A stretch of 64,000 nt of DNA from Euonymus europaeus (GCA_963580455.1 OY756968.1:19809996-19873995); one strand, 5' to 3'; counted from the first letter of the stretch, positions 25,982 through 38,149 are shown. The notes: generated by a model not told the origin, from the letters alone. Made by a program: numbers and translations.

Positions 25982-26816
25982 ACATGGCATCACACCTATT
26001 TAATATAACAATACATGCACACAGCACACCTATACACACACGTACAATACATATATACACAGCAGCATCACTTATAAAAGATTCACATGCATATATATAT
26101 ATATAATCACAACACCGTACATATATATAGGCACTACAATGCATATAATATGGAATATATCATAGTATGTCATATGTATGCATATAATATATCACTTATA
26201 TATATGCATATGTAACATCATCATATATGGGTAATAGATACAATTGAATATGTTGTACCTGTGATGATGCCGAGAGGAAGAAAGAATCAATGGGGCAGTA
26301 TTCAAGCAAGAATGAGTTGATCAGAGAGAGAATAAGGTGATGAACTAGTCAAAATGGTTCTTGGGCTGGTGGTGATAAGAAAGAGCGGCCGGTCAAGTAG
26401 AGAAACAGAGAGAAGAGGGTTATTCTTTTTTGTAGAGAGAGGAATCAAAGAGGCGTGACTGCCAACTCTTCCCCCAAAAAAAGTCCCCCTTTTCCCAAAA
26501 GTCTATCGTATTTATAAGTGAGGGAGGGTTAGATAAAGATAAGGGTAACAAGATAAGTTTAACAAGAATAGGATTTGAAGAGAGGATTTTGAGATGGAAA
26601 AGGAGACTAACAAATGGATCAAGAGTCCCAAACCGAATTCTCTATTTGTTTATTTTATTATTTTTTTTTGTTTTTGGACTTGATTTATTGGGCTTGTGAA
26701 AATGGACCTAGTTTGCCAACGAACTTGGACTTTTTCATACAAATTTTATTTATTTTTAAACCATAATTTTTTATATGACCAAATAAATCTTATCCGGACA
26801 AAAATCGGGTACTACA
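24872..26816 (-). repeat. 5' LTR of the Tat/Ogre element (~1.95 kb)
   Basis: Runs from TGTAGTACCCG (26816) to GCGACA (24872), with TG...CA ends. It contains three ~45-50-base units built on 'cactatcaacttatgatag' (25300-25410), a further loose series on 'accaacttttggtatt' (25540-25650), and a long TA/TG-rich microsatellite zone (25690-26126). Only the first ~690 bases are repeated in the 3' LTR. Confidence 0.88.
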
Positions 26817-27704
26817 CGCGTCATATATGTTTGTGACATCTATTGCACATTTTTTATTCGAGCTAGAGAGGATTGCGATATTACAAAAACTAGAAGGCCA
26901 AACGATTAAAGCCTGTGAGACAAATTGGATACGATTAATATAACATTGGGTCATCAAAAGAGAGGTCATATTTCCTTTTGATCACTAGCGGTTAAAACGT
27001 TTGAATTATATACGTGAAAGTGTAGAATATGACAGTCTACACACTCATACATGTTTTTACTCTCGTGATTAGCCAATGTGCCGATATGATAGATTAACTG
27101 TTAAATTATGCTTTGATGTGAGAAAATTTCACATTGAAATCAAGTTTTTTTTAAAAAAAAAAATCTTTGCCAAACTCAAATAAGGATTTAAAAAAAAATA
27201 AAGATGAGAAAAAGAATTAGAATAACAAATCCGAAATTAAATTGACAGTCACAAGAATTGTGCCCCAATATCCTCCTCCCCTCTCACTAATCCGACATCA
27301 ACCACCCCATCCTCCTCCATAAAACCCCAAGCCCGAAAATGGAAATTTCAAGAGCAATATCATATAGATTCTTCTAGAGAGTTTGGTGATGTATCTATTT
27401 ATCTTTTTGATTAATATATGTGAGATGAAAACTCATATTTGTATTTTGTTGTCGACCAAAAGACAATAAAATTTTGGTGCAGATTTGACTAGGTTCATTA
27501 ATATGGCTGCAAAGTATGGTGAATTATGTTCATTTGGAGAGAGAGAGTGATGTGGCTTGAGAAGGTGGAGATGGTATATAGAGGGCCACAAAATTCTAGG
27601 CATTTATTGAAGAGGCAAATTGTAAATATGGTAGGTAGATAAATTATTAATTTAATGCAACTCTCAAATCAAATGTCACTTCCATTTGAAGAGTCATATT
27701 GAAG
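26817..27704. repeat. Paralogous segment copy B, abutting the 5' LTR
   Basis: Direct-orientation paralogue of 10633-11768 that starts with 'cgcgtcatat' immediately after the LTR end. It lacks the Stowaway MITE of copy A but has small insertions near 27450 and 27560. Sequence to the left of the match in copy A is not found at the other end of the retrotransposon. Confidence 0.85.
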
Positions 27705-27730
27705 AGATTAAAGATCATGTCATGTCAGGG

Positions 27731-28095
27731 TGGATCAGGATCAGCCCGTGTCAACTCAAGATCTGGCTCGAGTCATTTCAATTTGGGATTGAGCTGGATC
27801 ATCCTGAGATCAAGGATTGGGTCTGGGCCATCTTAGAGTGTGACTCAAACCGAGAAATGGACTCGGGTCATCTGGGGATTCAGGATTAGACCATGATCAT
27901 CTCGTGGTTCAGGATCAGACTCGGGTCATCTCGGAGTCCGAGATTGAGCCTGAGTCATCTCGAGGTTTGGAAATGGGTCTGAGTCATCCCGAGTCATCTT
28001 AAGATTTGGGATTGGGCCTGAGTCATCCAAGGGTGTTTGAGAAGGGGATCGAGTAATGCCGAGATTCGAGAATGGATCTGGCCAGTCCAAGATCA
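27731..28095. repeat. Degenerate 29-bp minisatellite
   Basis: About a dozen imperfect units on the theme 'ggattgggcctgagtcatct' plus 'cgagattc'; well-spaced 29-base periods are visible between 27885 and 28000. GC content is higher than in the surroundings. Open frames on both strands are by-products of the periodicity and resemble no protein. Confidence 0.8.
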
Positions 28096-28109
28096 AGTAA
28101 ATAAACATG

Positions 28110-29130
28110 TTGCATTAAATACATAGGCAACCACAATCGTCTATATACTAATAGCCCATTAAATTTTAAAAACGAGTCTCACATCTATCTCACAAAAACA
28201 CAATTTTCAAATCAGGATAACACATATTTCAATACTAACTCAACTATTTTTTTATTCTTCATACTATCCCCATCAAATTTACACCAAAATCAAGACTGAG
28301 TCCCACCTTTATTACAAAAAGTCAAACCGCATCATCAAAATACATATCTCAATACAATCACATCAACAAAACATATTTTGCAATACAGCCACATCAGTAA
28401 CTAATGATCAATTATCTTTGCGGCTCTTGCCACATGACATCCACGTGTTGCTGTCACTACTCATTTTTATTTATTAATTTCTCTGTTTTATTATTATCCA
28501 TTATTACTCTATCAAGTCTCTTAATCAATTAGGTAATTAGTAGTTTTTTGGGATTGTTTTGATAAGCAATTAATTCCTCTCATTCTCATGTGGGTGTGTA
28601 TTTGGAGTGATTAGCGGCTAAGATGGAGACCTTTTGTAGCAATCAACAGAGTCAAAGACTCCAAATAGATCTAATATTAATTTTGGATTTAGACGATGAT
28701 GCATTTAATGCTTATAGTTATGGATTTAAATGGTGATGCAATTAATGCCTGTAGTTGTGTTTGATCAATGTATCATTTACTCTGTTAGGTGTGTTAGGGT
28801 TTTAATTCAGTTCAACCATGTTGAATATTTGACTGCTTGTGTTTATCTCATTAATGTTTCTTTTTTATATAAGAAAATAATTCACAGAACTCTTTTTTTT
28901 TTTTTTTGGATTCTACCTGGTGACGTCATATATGCAGAACTTGTAAATTCCTTGTTTTTCAATTTCATGGCACTTCTATGCATGTTCTTCAATTCTGGAA
29001 TTGTCTCTTATTTTAGTAAGGAGTGTTGTACGTACTATGTTATTTGTTCTTCAGCTCAGTAGGGTTTTGTGAGAAGAATAGGGAAGAAAAAAAAACTGCT
29101 TAGAGAAACTAAAAAATGAAAATTCACTAC
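28110..29130. other. Noncoding, no recognisable feature
   Basis: AT-rich; a 110-codon plus-strand frame at 28730-29062 shows no domain and poor coding character. Confidence 0.5.
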
Positions 29131-29133
29131 GTG

Positions 29134-31790
29134 TTATAAAATTATGGGTTTTTTCTTGTCATTCTCTGGTTCTTCTCCTCTCGAAACAGGACGTGCACCA
29201 GGGGGAGGAGGAGGAGCTGGTCCTTTTGACCAAGAATTTCCACCAGTTCTACAGAAAAAGACATAATAGATTCAACTTTCAAGAAATATGTAAAAGAAAA
29301 GCTTAGCAAGACATTTACTTTATGCTATCAATTTCCTTCAGTTCATCAGGGATCCAGCCGGTGAAGTGGTTGTTTTCAACGTTCCTGCCAGTGTAAAATG
29401 GAGCTTGCTTTAAGGTTTTAAAAATTAATTTGTACCAATTGAACTTCTCATTTTCAAGCTCTTCAGAATAGCATTGAACATAACTCTTAGCCTAATTCCA
29501 CATAAAATTATCAAGCAAAGATACCTAAGCAGCACAAGGGTATGAATGCACAGAAGACTTGCTTGCTTTGCTCAACCTTAGACAAGCAAGAATGCTTATG
29601 ACTGTATTTATTGGAGAATTTAATTATAAAGGAAAAACAACTACTTCTTTGAGCTCCCCAAGAGCTACTTCTATTATCAAATGTCAAAGTGTTGGTTCTT
29701 CAGGCTTTCATATTAAATATATTTTTATCAAAAATATTCAACATGTTGTAAAAACAAGGAATTAGAGAATTCCTAAAATCAAGATCGAGAAATCTTGTAT
29801 TATAAGAATAATATTTAGAAGAATATTTGAAGAAAATTTGCTAGATAAAAATGAAAGAATACTTTCTTCAGTTGATGTGTACAAAATGTGAAGTTTAGGC
29901 ACGCAAAAACTCACTTAAATCAACTAATAAAATAAATATTAATTATATTTTCTCCATTAATTCTAATATCTTAATTCACCACTATTAATTCATGTCCATT
30001 AGGTGTGTAATATGATTAATTTATTTGATGGATTAGTGGTTGAGTTGGTTAAGTGTATCATTCACATCAAGTAAATGTTTTTAACATTTACAACACAACA
30101 AATATTTTCTTTCTTTTTTTTCCTTTTTGGTGAAGAAAAATTCACCAAATATTATGTTGATATAGCAGTCCATATTCAAGGAAATATTTTCAACAAGCTA
30201 CCTAACAACGAAAGATCAGCAGTGAGTCTGCGGTTGAGCGATAATCACTATGCATGTAAGGATCGTTCCTTTCAATAAGAAGTAAGTGCGAATCTCCCCT
30301 CATCCCCAATTCCCCTTACTCAAAAAAAAAAAATAAACAGAAGATCAGATGTATTCATGTTCATCCAAGTTTAGATGTTCCCAAAAGAAAATTTTCCTCC
30401 AACAATCTCCCTCTCATTTTTTTGTTCCTTCAGACCTTGAAGAATCAAAATTTCCGCTCTGGTTTCTATTGAGTTCGAACTAATTCCCTTTTATTTCATA
30501 AAGGTAAAACTCAAGAAAAAAGGAAATTTTTTTTTATCTAAGGCCCTTTGAACCAAACAGCAAAAGGAAGTGCTTCCAGCAACTTCACAACGAATTTATA
30601 AAAGTCGGCAAAGATGGAATGTATGAAAACAAGATGAATTGAACGGAAAACCTGAGAATTGGTTGTCAATAGCTATCTGGAATATCAAGAAGAAGAATTA
30701 CAAAACAAGAGAGAAAATCCTAGCTTTGGAGGAGCTAGGACCTCTCAGTACAAAATTCACTACCAAATATATTATCACTAACAACTCGAGTACTCGAAAT
30801 TTCCCCTAAAAAAAGCCAGAAGTTCGTGACTTAATTGATTTGATGCTGTATATTTACAGGAAATTTATGGCATAAATCACCTTTCTGCAATGCTATTAAT
30901 AGTTCTTAGATATCACATACACATGTGCATAGTTATTCCGCACAATGGCATTAGTTATTCCAATGTTACAAACACAATAGAATAACTTATTCCATTAATA
31001 TAACACGATGGAATAAAAGTAAACAATGGGATTCCATGGGATGTATAGGCCTAGGATACATATCATTTTCCATAATACTTACAACATTTGAAGTTTTTGA
31101 AGTTTTCCAAACATACCGCTCAACTGTCCATTGAGCTGATTATGACCAAAATCTCTGCACACCCAGTACCAGAGCATTGAGACAAGATAAAAACAGGCAA
31201 GAAGTATATTTGAACAAAAGAAATATGTCTACTTACATATATTTGAGGTCTGTCATATGAGAGATTGAATAAGGCACATTACCAGTGAAGCCATTTCCAG
31301 AAAGCCTCTGGACATCATGCTCCAAAATCATTATCAAAATAAATTTAAGGTTAATCAAGTGCTATCCAGAAGAAAGAAAAAAAAAACATTGGAATAATGA
31401 AAACAAGCTTTCACGTCTGAAAATGCTAAATTAGTCTTGCAACTCAGAAGTCACTGCCTACTTACATGGAACTGCATTTGGAGAGGAAGCTGGTATGGTA
31501 TATCATTCGTGAGGTTATTTTGGCTCAAATCACTGTACTGTGACAAAAAAATGGCATTCTCAGGTTAAATTCGAGTTTAAGAAATATAAAATAAAATCCA
31601 CCTATTTTCAGAAGCTGGCCCTCACAAGTAGGTGACATAAGTCAAGCTTGAGCCGAAAGCTCTAATGGCGAGATAGATTTGATAAATGCAAGTATTGATT
31701 CTCGATTACATTTCTTTAACAGTTGAGCCTGAGCAAGTGATCCCTTCCCAGGAGTCATCGCAAGGGTCACCACCACTTGATTTCCAGCCA
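29134..31790 (-). pseudogene. STRUBBELIG-family LRR receptor kinase ectodomain, decayed fragment
   Basis: SRF proteins are LRR receptor-like kinases of the plasma membrane. Recognisable exons on the minus strand: 31790-31710 ([20 protein letters not shown]), 31537-31466 (LSQNNLTNDIPYQLP), 31307-31237 (GNGFTGNVPYSIS), 31154-31083 (HNQLNGQLSGMFG), 29384-29319 (NVENNHFTGWIPDELKEID) and 29248-29134 (TGGNSW...GPAPPPPPG). Four LRR exons are 66-72 bases, the usual one-repeat-per-exon layout, with good splice sites. Missing or unreadable: signal peptide, the exon between 31710 and 31537 (degraded near 31630), most of the exons between 31083 and 29384 (a trace at ~30650), and the whole transmembrane and kinase part. 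The frame stops soon after the PPPPPG motif. Probably a pseudogene; a secreted short LRR protein is less likely. Confidence 0.8.
30220..30340 (+). mobile_element. tRNA-derived SINE with target-site duplication
   Basis: A ~120-base insert with box A-like 'cggttgagcga', box B-like 'gtgcgaatctccc' and a 3' A-tail, flanked by the exact 8-base duplication AAGATCAG (30212-30219 and 30341-30348). It sits in an intronic gap of the decayed SRF gene. Family not identified. Confidence 0.7.
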
Positions 31791-31799
31791 TTTTTTTGA

Positions 31800-33230
31800 A
31801 GGAGAATTTAAGCAGTTATACATCACATTAAGGGCAGACACTGCAATATATAATTTGCAACATCAGAATCTGTTTAATAGACACCGCAGCTGTCGATTTC
31901 TATTATAGAGAAGAAGAGAAAATGCAGCGTTTGCTCTGTGTCATGTAGAAAAAAAGAAGTCTTATAAGCAGCTTCATAGACTAGATATAAAGAGACACTC
32001 ATAGAATCAAAGCAGAAATATAAAATATACAACAAAAGGAAATACATGAAGCTGGAAAAAACCATTCAAAGCACGTTTACACATCCATCATTACCCTAAG
32101 AGAGTTCCGCATCATGAAATTTATACTGCACCCTTTTCTGGTACCACTTAAAGGCCTACTTCAGTACACAGGCAAGCCTAAGCCTTGGCCTACTCTCTTT
32201 CCCTAGGGCGACCACCTAAGTAACATAAGACATGGTAAAATTTATCAAAAATCATATGTGAGGCATAGCTGCAATAGAAAATTCACCATCTGGATGCAGT
32301 AATGCACCTGTAGCATTCAACAATGTTAGGGACTTCTGATTCAAAAAACTTGAAATATTCAGTTCCTACTTAAAAAGTTGGGGTTTCAAAATCATAGAGC
32401 TCGTGGAAAAAGTTGCTAAATTTGGAATGATAATGGGAAGTACAGGTAGAAATAATGAAGAGAGAGAGGCATGTTTATGCATCCAAATAAGAGAGAGATA
32501 AAAGAGATAGGGGGAGGTGATGAGGACAAATGAGAGTCTGTCCATGTTTTCCGGACACAGATAAACACAAACCTTGTTTAGATCCTAGGGAAAAATAATA
32601 AAGACCCATAAATATTTGGATTTCATGAACCAAACAAATGCATTTTAAAAATTTTACTTAAATAATAAAGATTAGAAAATCATAGATTGGTGAATCAAGA
32701 AGAAATGAATCACTTTGTAGACTGGGGTATCCGATTGTTCCAGAGTCGCCATTCATCAACAGTTCAACATTTTATTAACCCATTTGTAGTATCAACTTCC
32801 ATTTCCATTACAACATCAAATGCCATTGATCAATTTGTTCGTTGTGTTCAATACTCCATCTCAGGCAACAAATCAATAACAGTGGATTGCAAGCTTCCAC
32901 AAAAAGTGTCCTCCAAAGAACTGCCCCTTAATCACATTCGGATCGAACTAACTCCATTAAAAAAAAAGTAGCATATCTGATTTACAACAGTGATCGCTGA
33001 ATTTGATTTAGAAATATGGATGATGCGTACAAGGAGTGATAATATACATAAGCAAATAATTGCAAGCCCTAAAATTTATTTCCCATCCCAAAGCCCGATA
33101 GCCTCGAGCAAAATGGGACACAGGTCAGCTTATAGGTTCTATCCAATAATCCAAATGTTAATTATATTGCAAGTAGCAAGCTTTTCAGACTTGCCCAAAA
33201 TCAGTACAGAGAATGCAACACATTCTGGAT
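31800..33230. other. Noncoding between the SRF fragment and the START gene
   Basis: No convincing coding exon. The SRF signal-peptide exon would be expected here but I could not identify it. A plus-strand frame at 32687-32971 lacks any known domain. The right edge is 3' UTR of the START gene. Confidence 0.5.
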
Positions 33231-33233
33231 ACC

Positions 33234-36200
33234 TCAGCTGCTCCTATCTTGTCTAGATGAAGAACCGTGCTTGTGCTTGTGCCACTTTGTCAATATACAC
33301 GCCATGGTAACTTTGGCACCAAGGCTAGAGTGACCACGAGAGAGGCATATCACACCCGCAAGGAGGAGAAAACCATTAGCTAGTAATTTCCTTGATGGCC
33401 TTTTAGATAATTTCTTCTCTCTGGCTTCAGTGGCAAATTGTCCAGTACCTGAAGCAGGAGTTGCCGGTGCGTCTATATTATCAACAGTATCTAATTCAGG
33501 TGGAACCTGTGCACAAGAAAGGCATGTTCACAAATCAGGATCATCCTGTGAATCAATAGAGCATCAGGCCATGGGTATCATCCAATTCAATCAATAAACG
33601 AATTAAAAACCTGATTCAGATGACTAAGTTAATATAGAAAAGATCTTTACTTTCTTGTGGTAGAGATCATGACATCTATGTTTAGTGTATCAGAACGATG
33701 TATTAATAGCTGCACGCTGACAAATACCAGGTGTATGGTCAAACAGACAAAAAAGTCTGTGCTACGCAGAATCAGCGGAGGTCCAGAGGCAATTACACAC
33801 CATGTTGCTACCAATGTACGACAAAGTCTAGACATACAAAGAATCATTGGAGGTATTTTGCTGGGAAGTCCTACATATTATTTACAGCATTTTTATTTGA
33901 GATTGAGATAGCACAATTTTTTTTCAATGAACAGCATAAACTCAATGAAGGCTTCAGGAAATTATCTCTTATCATGTCTGCCAATAATTAAGAGTCAATC
34001 AAATTCTTCACAAACTTAAGGATTGAAAATAACACGATCATTTGGCCATATTTCAGAATCAGGAAATGCTAATTTCTTAGAAGTTAGTCCTGACCTTCTG
34101 AATAAGAGTGGTGGCAGAAACAGCTGCACTTGCCCTTGGATGGTTCATAGTTGAGTACTTGCACAGTGCCTTTTCCATCTTACACACATAACTCCATATT
34201 CCTCTAGCAAATGCCAGCTTTGTCATTTCCCCATTCAAACCAGAATCTTCTTGGTGAAACATCGTGATCTCACTCGCATTTCTTCCAGGTACTATAAACC
34301 CATATTTGATGACACAAAACAATCAGGCTAATCATATTTTATGTAGCCTCAGAATTTAGTTTGACCAAAAGCATACAGAACTATATGTCATTGTCTTTAA
34401 CAAGTTAGCCTCAAGGTAGACCAAGAGAATATTTTCTTTCCTTTTTTCATAGAGAAAAAAACAGAGAGAAATTGATGCTTACTATATAAAAAACGAATAT
34501 GCTTAAGTAGAGATTAAGCAGCAAGCAAATTTTCAATTGGCCTACCATATGGGGAATGAAGACAAAGCTATGCACACCTGCAGAATAATTTGTAATGCAC
34601 TGCAATTCGTTTTGCTTTTTGTTTTGATGAGTAATTTTGTTTTTTTTATTTATTATTAGCATAAGAGAGGGCGTGAACCTTCTGCTTTTTCAAGTATTAC
34701 GGAGTAGGCCACCACTTGGCCAATAGATCCACCTTTTGTTCTAATGCTTTGCAAATCATGAAAGTATTTTTCTTATCTTTTGTCCTTCCTAATATTGATT
34801 GGAAAGGGATGAGAAAGAGAGGGACAAATGGTAAAGCAAACAATTTGATGAAGTAGAAACAAAAGTCTAGGCAAATGTGAAAGCATTATAAAAAAACAAC
34901 GGTATATATTGAAAGGTTATAAATCAAACACTTGCCTTTCCTGATCCTCCAACCAGATCTATAAAACTGCACGCGTACATACTTTTTCTGAGGTGGTGCC
35001 AAAGTATGTTCACATTCCTGACCATGGTATTTAACAAAGATTAAAATGGTAAATCGAGCAATTATAACCTATGGAAAATGCTTAAATAACAGTAGCACCA
35101 AAAAAATTTGAACCTTGTTGCAGAAGCATCAAATACAAATTTTACAGTGTCAGCAAGTTACGGCCGTTCCATTATTTTATTAACCATTGATTTTAAACAC
35201 CAAACTGGTACAAGTGAGTTATTTCCATAAAATATTATAGTAGATAATTTCCTTCACAAACACGATCTCCTTGAAAAATAAATAAGAAACAGCAGGAATT
35301 CCATATTGCAATTGGAAGTTTCCTGATAAAACCTAATCTTCTTCTCGTATCAAATTTTAATTTAAAATTATTGATTGAAAATGTTAATAAGAATACCATT
35401 GAGAATGTAAAAAGATAAAACGTCACAGACAAAAGGAAGAATCTCCTATCCTTCAAATCCATATAGATTCAGACCCACAACTTAAAGGGGAAAAATATAT
35501 ACAAAAACACACTTACCACTTACCAGAGAATAACCAAATTCCTAATGATCTAAAGAAAGCCTTTTCCAAAGGAATGAATAAAATACAATAACCCTTCAGA
35601 TCCATTACAGGTTTTTGAATCATGAAAGAAATCCTGTAAATGATGATGATAACAATTGTGAAGATCATAAATTTCAAACCTAATTAAGCGGGTGTGCCCA
35701 TGACCCATTTCACTGTATCTGGTGTATATAATACAACCCCTCACAAATTGGGTTGATAAATTACTCTCCTTTTTTATGATTATGAATAAATGAAATTTGG
35801 TCATCAGAAAAAATATAAGAGCAATTCCGAAATGAGGCTATGAAAAACTAGGGTCTTCTGATGCTACAATTCTTGTGTTTCAAGATCAAAGGGTCTCCAA
35901 TTTGTCTTTTCACTTTATTCTAACAAGGTTAATCCTGCCACGTGATAAAGAAAATGCAAGAGAGAGAGAATCATATAACTACAAACCATCTAAAGTTGTC
36001 GGATATATCCAGACCATTACCAAATAGAGACTAAAAAAATACTACTGATAGGTTGAGCAACACTACAATTTTGGTGACAAGTACCTTGATAAAGCAGTAG
36101 AATGATTTATCGCTCCCCTCCCACAATCTCCACGCTAGTATGTATTCCCTAGGTGTCAAAAGTGGAAATTTCTTAATTGAGCGGCCAATTTCTATTCCAG

Positions 36201-37740
36201 TAGTTTTATCCACCTGCAGCTGCTCATGCTTGATCACAGTCTTGTCCCACTGCTTCCTATAATCATTTTCCAAGTAGAAGTCCCTCAAAATCTCAGGTGA
36301 GCAATTCTCAAATACTGTCACACTCCAGTATATCAAAGGACCATCCTAAAAACAAAAGCAAATGTACACCAGCTTACAACAACCATATATCAATTTATCA
36401 TCAAGTGAAACGGTAAACTAGGGTATAATCATATTGTAAACAGAGGTTCCAATTTTTAAACTCCCAAAAATGGGATTAGTGAATCTACAAAGCAACAGAA
36501 TTGTTTTGAATGCAAAGCCGTTGAGTTTAAAAAGCAGATCAAACTTCTCCCTGAATATGTAAAAGGTCGAAGGGAAAAAAAAAATTTGAAGCCAGTTATG
36601 CATATCATCATACCTAAGTAAACATTATTGCTTACAATAAGCAAACAAAACAATGGCACAAAAAGGCATGTGTCTGTCAGGAGTATGCAGAAGAGGAGGT
36701 ACGTGGAGAAAACTGCAAGAGTTAGGGTTCCTTACACTAGGATTAATGCATCTACAAAACAAAATACTCAAGGTGATGATGGGTCGGAAAATAATTGAAT
36801 AGAATAAATTAAGTATTTTAAAAAAAAAACATAAAACAAAAAGATCTCCTATCTCTACATTGGAAAAAGAAAAAAAAAGCAATGATGTGAAATAAGACAT
36901 GTTATCATTTCAGCATCTCTGTAGGATTTCAATTGAGAATGAAAGATGTTACCTTAGGTTTGCAGCATTTTGCCTTGTAGGACAGAAGATTATTCCTTTT
37001 GTCAACAACATTCTCCCATCTTGCATTCTCATCGATATTCTCATTCAAATTTTCAATCAAGAATTTTAAATCAGCATCTGATACGATCTCAGAGATCCTG
37101 CACAAGCAATCAGAATTCAGAATTCACAAGGCAACATCCAAAGAAAAGGATAGCTCCCAAAACAATTAGAATGCCTGAACATGTAACTAGATTGACAATA
37201 CATCAAGAGTAAGAAAATTCAATAGACTAAAACTAACATGGGGGAAAAACAACTGAAAATAAAATAGAGGTGCAAAATAGTACAACAATAATTTTTTCCG
37301 GCCACTGAAATTCAAAATAAGCATCAACAGAGAAAAAGAGCAGCCCCGCATCATAAATAAACACATGAAAATCAATCAATTGAAAAAACGGCCCAGTTGA
37401 AAGAAACCTAAACAGAGACTAAAGATAAGCTAAAACGAATGCCAATCAAACAAAAAAAATCTCTAAATCGCGTAAAATCCTAAATCAGAGCAAAAGAAGC
37501 CATTGAGTGAACCTGCAGAGGAGCAAGGAGATACCTGACTCGGGAATGATCGGGTACGATCGCAGCAGGAGCGATAGAAGGCACGGGTGGTTTGGACGAT
37601 GCAGAAGAGAAGAACCTCCGGATGCAGTGGCAGATGAGTATGAAGAGGACGGCAACGACAGTAGCCCATCCTCCACTCCCAGTACTCACGCTGTCGACCC
37701 AAAACGACGATCCCTGAACCTTGTGCAATAAAACCCACAT
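33234..37740 (-). CDS. START-domain lipid-binding membrane protein (6 exons, 387 aa)
   Basis: START domains bind single lipids or sterols in a hydrophobic cavity; this plant subgroup is membrane-anchored and its ligand is unknown. Exons on the minus strand: 37740-37535, 37097-36953, 36345-36085, 35017-34936, 34291-34095, 33506-33234, which join to an open frame of 387 codons plus TGA. The N-terminus has one transmembrane segment (GWATVVAVLFILICHC, ~24-39), then an Arg-rich Ser/Pro linker. START covers ~70-290 (DADLKFLIENL, WENVVDKRN, FLENDYRKQWDKT-like core, KFPLLTPREYI). A second hydrophobic segment near the C-terminus (LLANGFLLLAGVICLS) is followed by a basic His/Lys tail. Intron 4 begins AAAG|GCAAGT, a GC-AG donor; no GT alternative keeps the frame. 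From memory closest to Arabidopsis At3g13062. Confidence 0.92.
34292..34935 (-). other. GC-AG intron (intron 4 of the START gene)
   Basis: The donor is G|GCAAGT at 34935 and the acceptor TTTATAG ends at 34292. The match to the GC-intron consensus AG|GCAAGT is perfect. The phase is 1 and the join reads KVPGRN, conserved in the family. Confidence 0.8.
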
Positions 37741-37916
37741 CGCACCAATCTCTGCGACTGCCCCTTTATTGATATGTACGATTCATTCACCCTGCTTCCA
37801 AAATACTCTGTTTGTTCCTCCTCGTATCGACCGTAGAACGAGTAAATAAAGGAAAGCGGGTCATTCAAGGGCGTTTCACCGTCTGTTTTACTGTGCCTTT
37901 AGCAACTCCAAAATGA

Positions 37917-38109
37917 CATATTTCAAATTTCAAAAGTATAATAATATACATAGCCTCCGTTTGGGACAGAATATAAGCTAGTTTATACTCTATCTCTATA
38001 CTCTCAGACACTCTCAGCGTTTACGTTTTACGAGAGCTTATACTCTATCAACATACTCTGATCCAAACGGACCCATATTTCATATTTCAAAAGTATAATA
38101 ATATACATA
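37917..38109. mobile_element. MITE (37953-38073) between 36-bp direct repeats
   Basis: The 121-base insert has inverted ends GCCTCCGTTTGGGAC / GGTCCGTTTGGATC. On both sides lies the same 36-base sequence (37917-37952 and 38074-38109) with one mismatch. This is far longer than a transposon target-site duplication, so either the MITE entered a pre-existing tandem repeat or flank and element were co-duplicated. It lies ~200 bases upstream of the START gene ATG. Confidence 0.65.
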
Positions 38110-38149
38110 CTTCAAAAGTGTTTTACATAATTATGAGATATTAGACTTT

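Larger units (their letters stand above)
12490..26816 (-). mobile_element. Tat/Ogre-like Ty3/gypsy LTR retrotransposon, ~14.3 kb, defective
   Basis: In element order (right to left): 5' LTR 26816-24872, PBS 24869-24851, ORF1 24264-22171, gag-pro 21924-18339, putative intron 18342-18118, pol 18117-14647, 3' UTR with minisatellite, PPT 13196-13182, and 3' LTR 13181-12490 (truncated). An extra ORF1 before gag, a second RNase H, a G-patch-like segment after the protease, and an LTR close to 2 kb place it in the Tat/Ogre lineage. Over the shared ~690 bases the two LTRs differ at roughly 7-8 sites by eye (~99% identity), so insertion was recent. The coding region nevertheless has three in-frame TAG codons and two frameshifts. 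No target-site duplication remains. Confidence 0.93.

Noticed and set aside
27686..28108. Open frames on both strands over the 29-bp array
   Set aside because: Because 29 is not a multiple of 3, the frames change meaning between units. They come from low stop density in the GC-richer repeat.
28730..29062. 110-codon plus-strand frame
   Set aside because: Low-complexity, hydrophobic translation with a poly-Phe run from a T-tract; no homology seen.
29134..31790. SRF fragment as a functional short secreted LRR protein
   Set aside because: No signal-peptide exon found, one LRR exon is degraded and others are missing, and the frame stops right after the PPPPPG motif.
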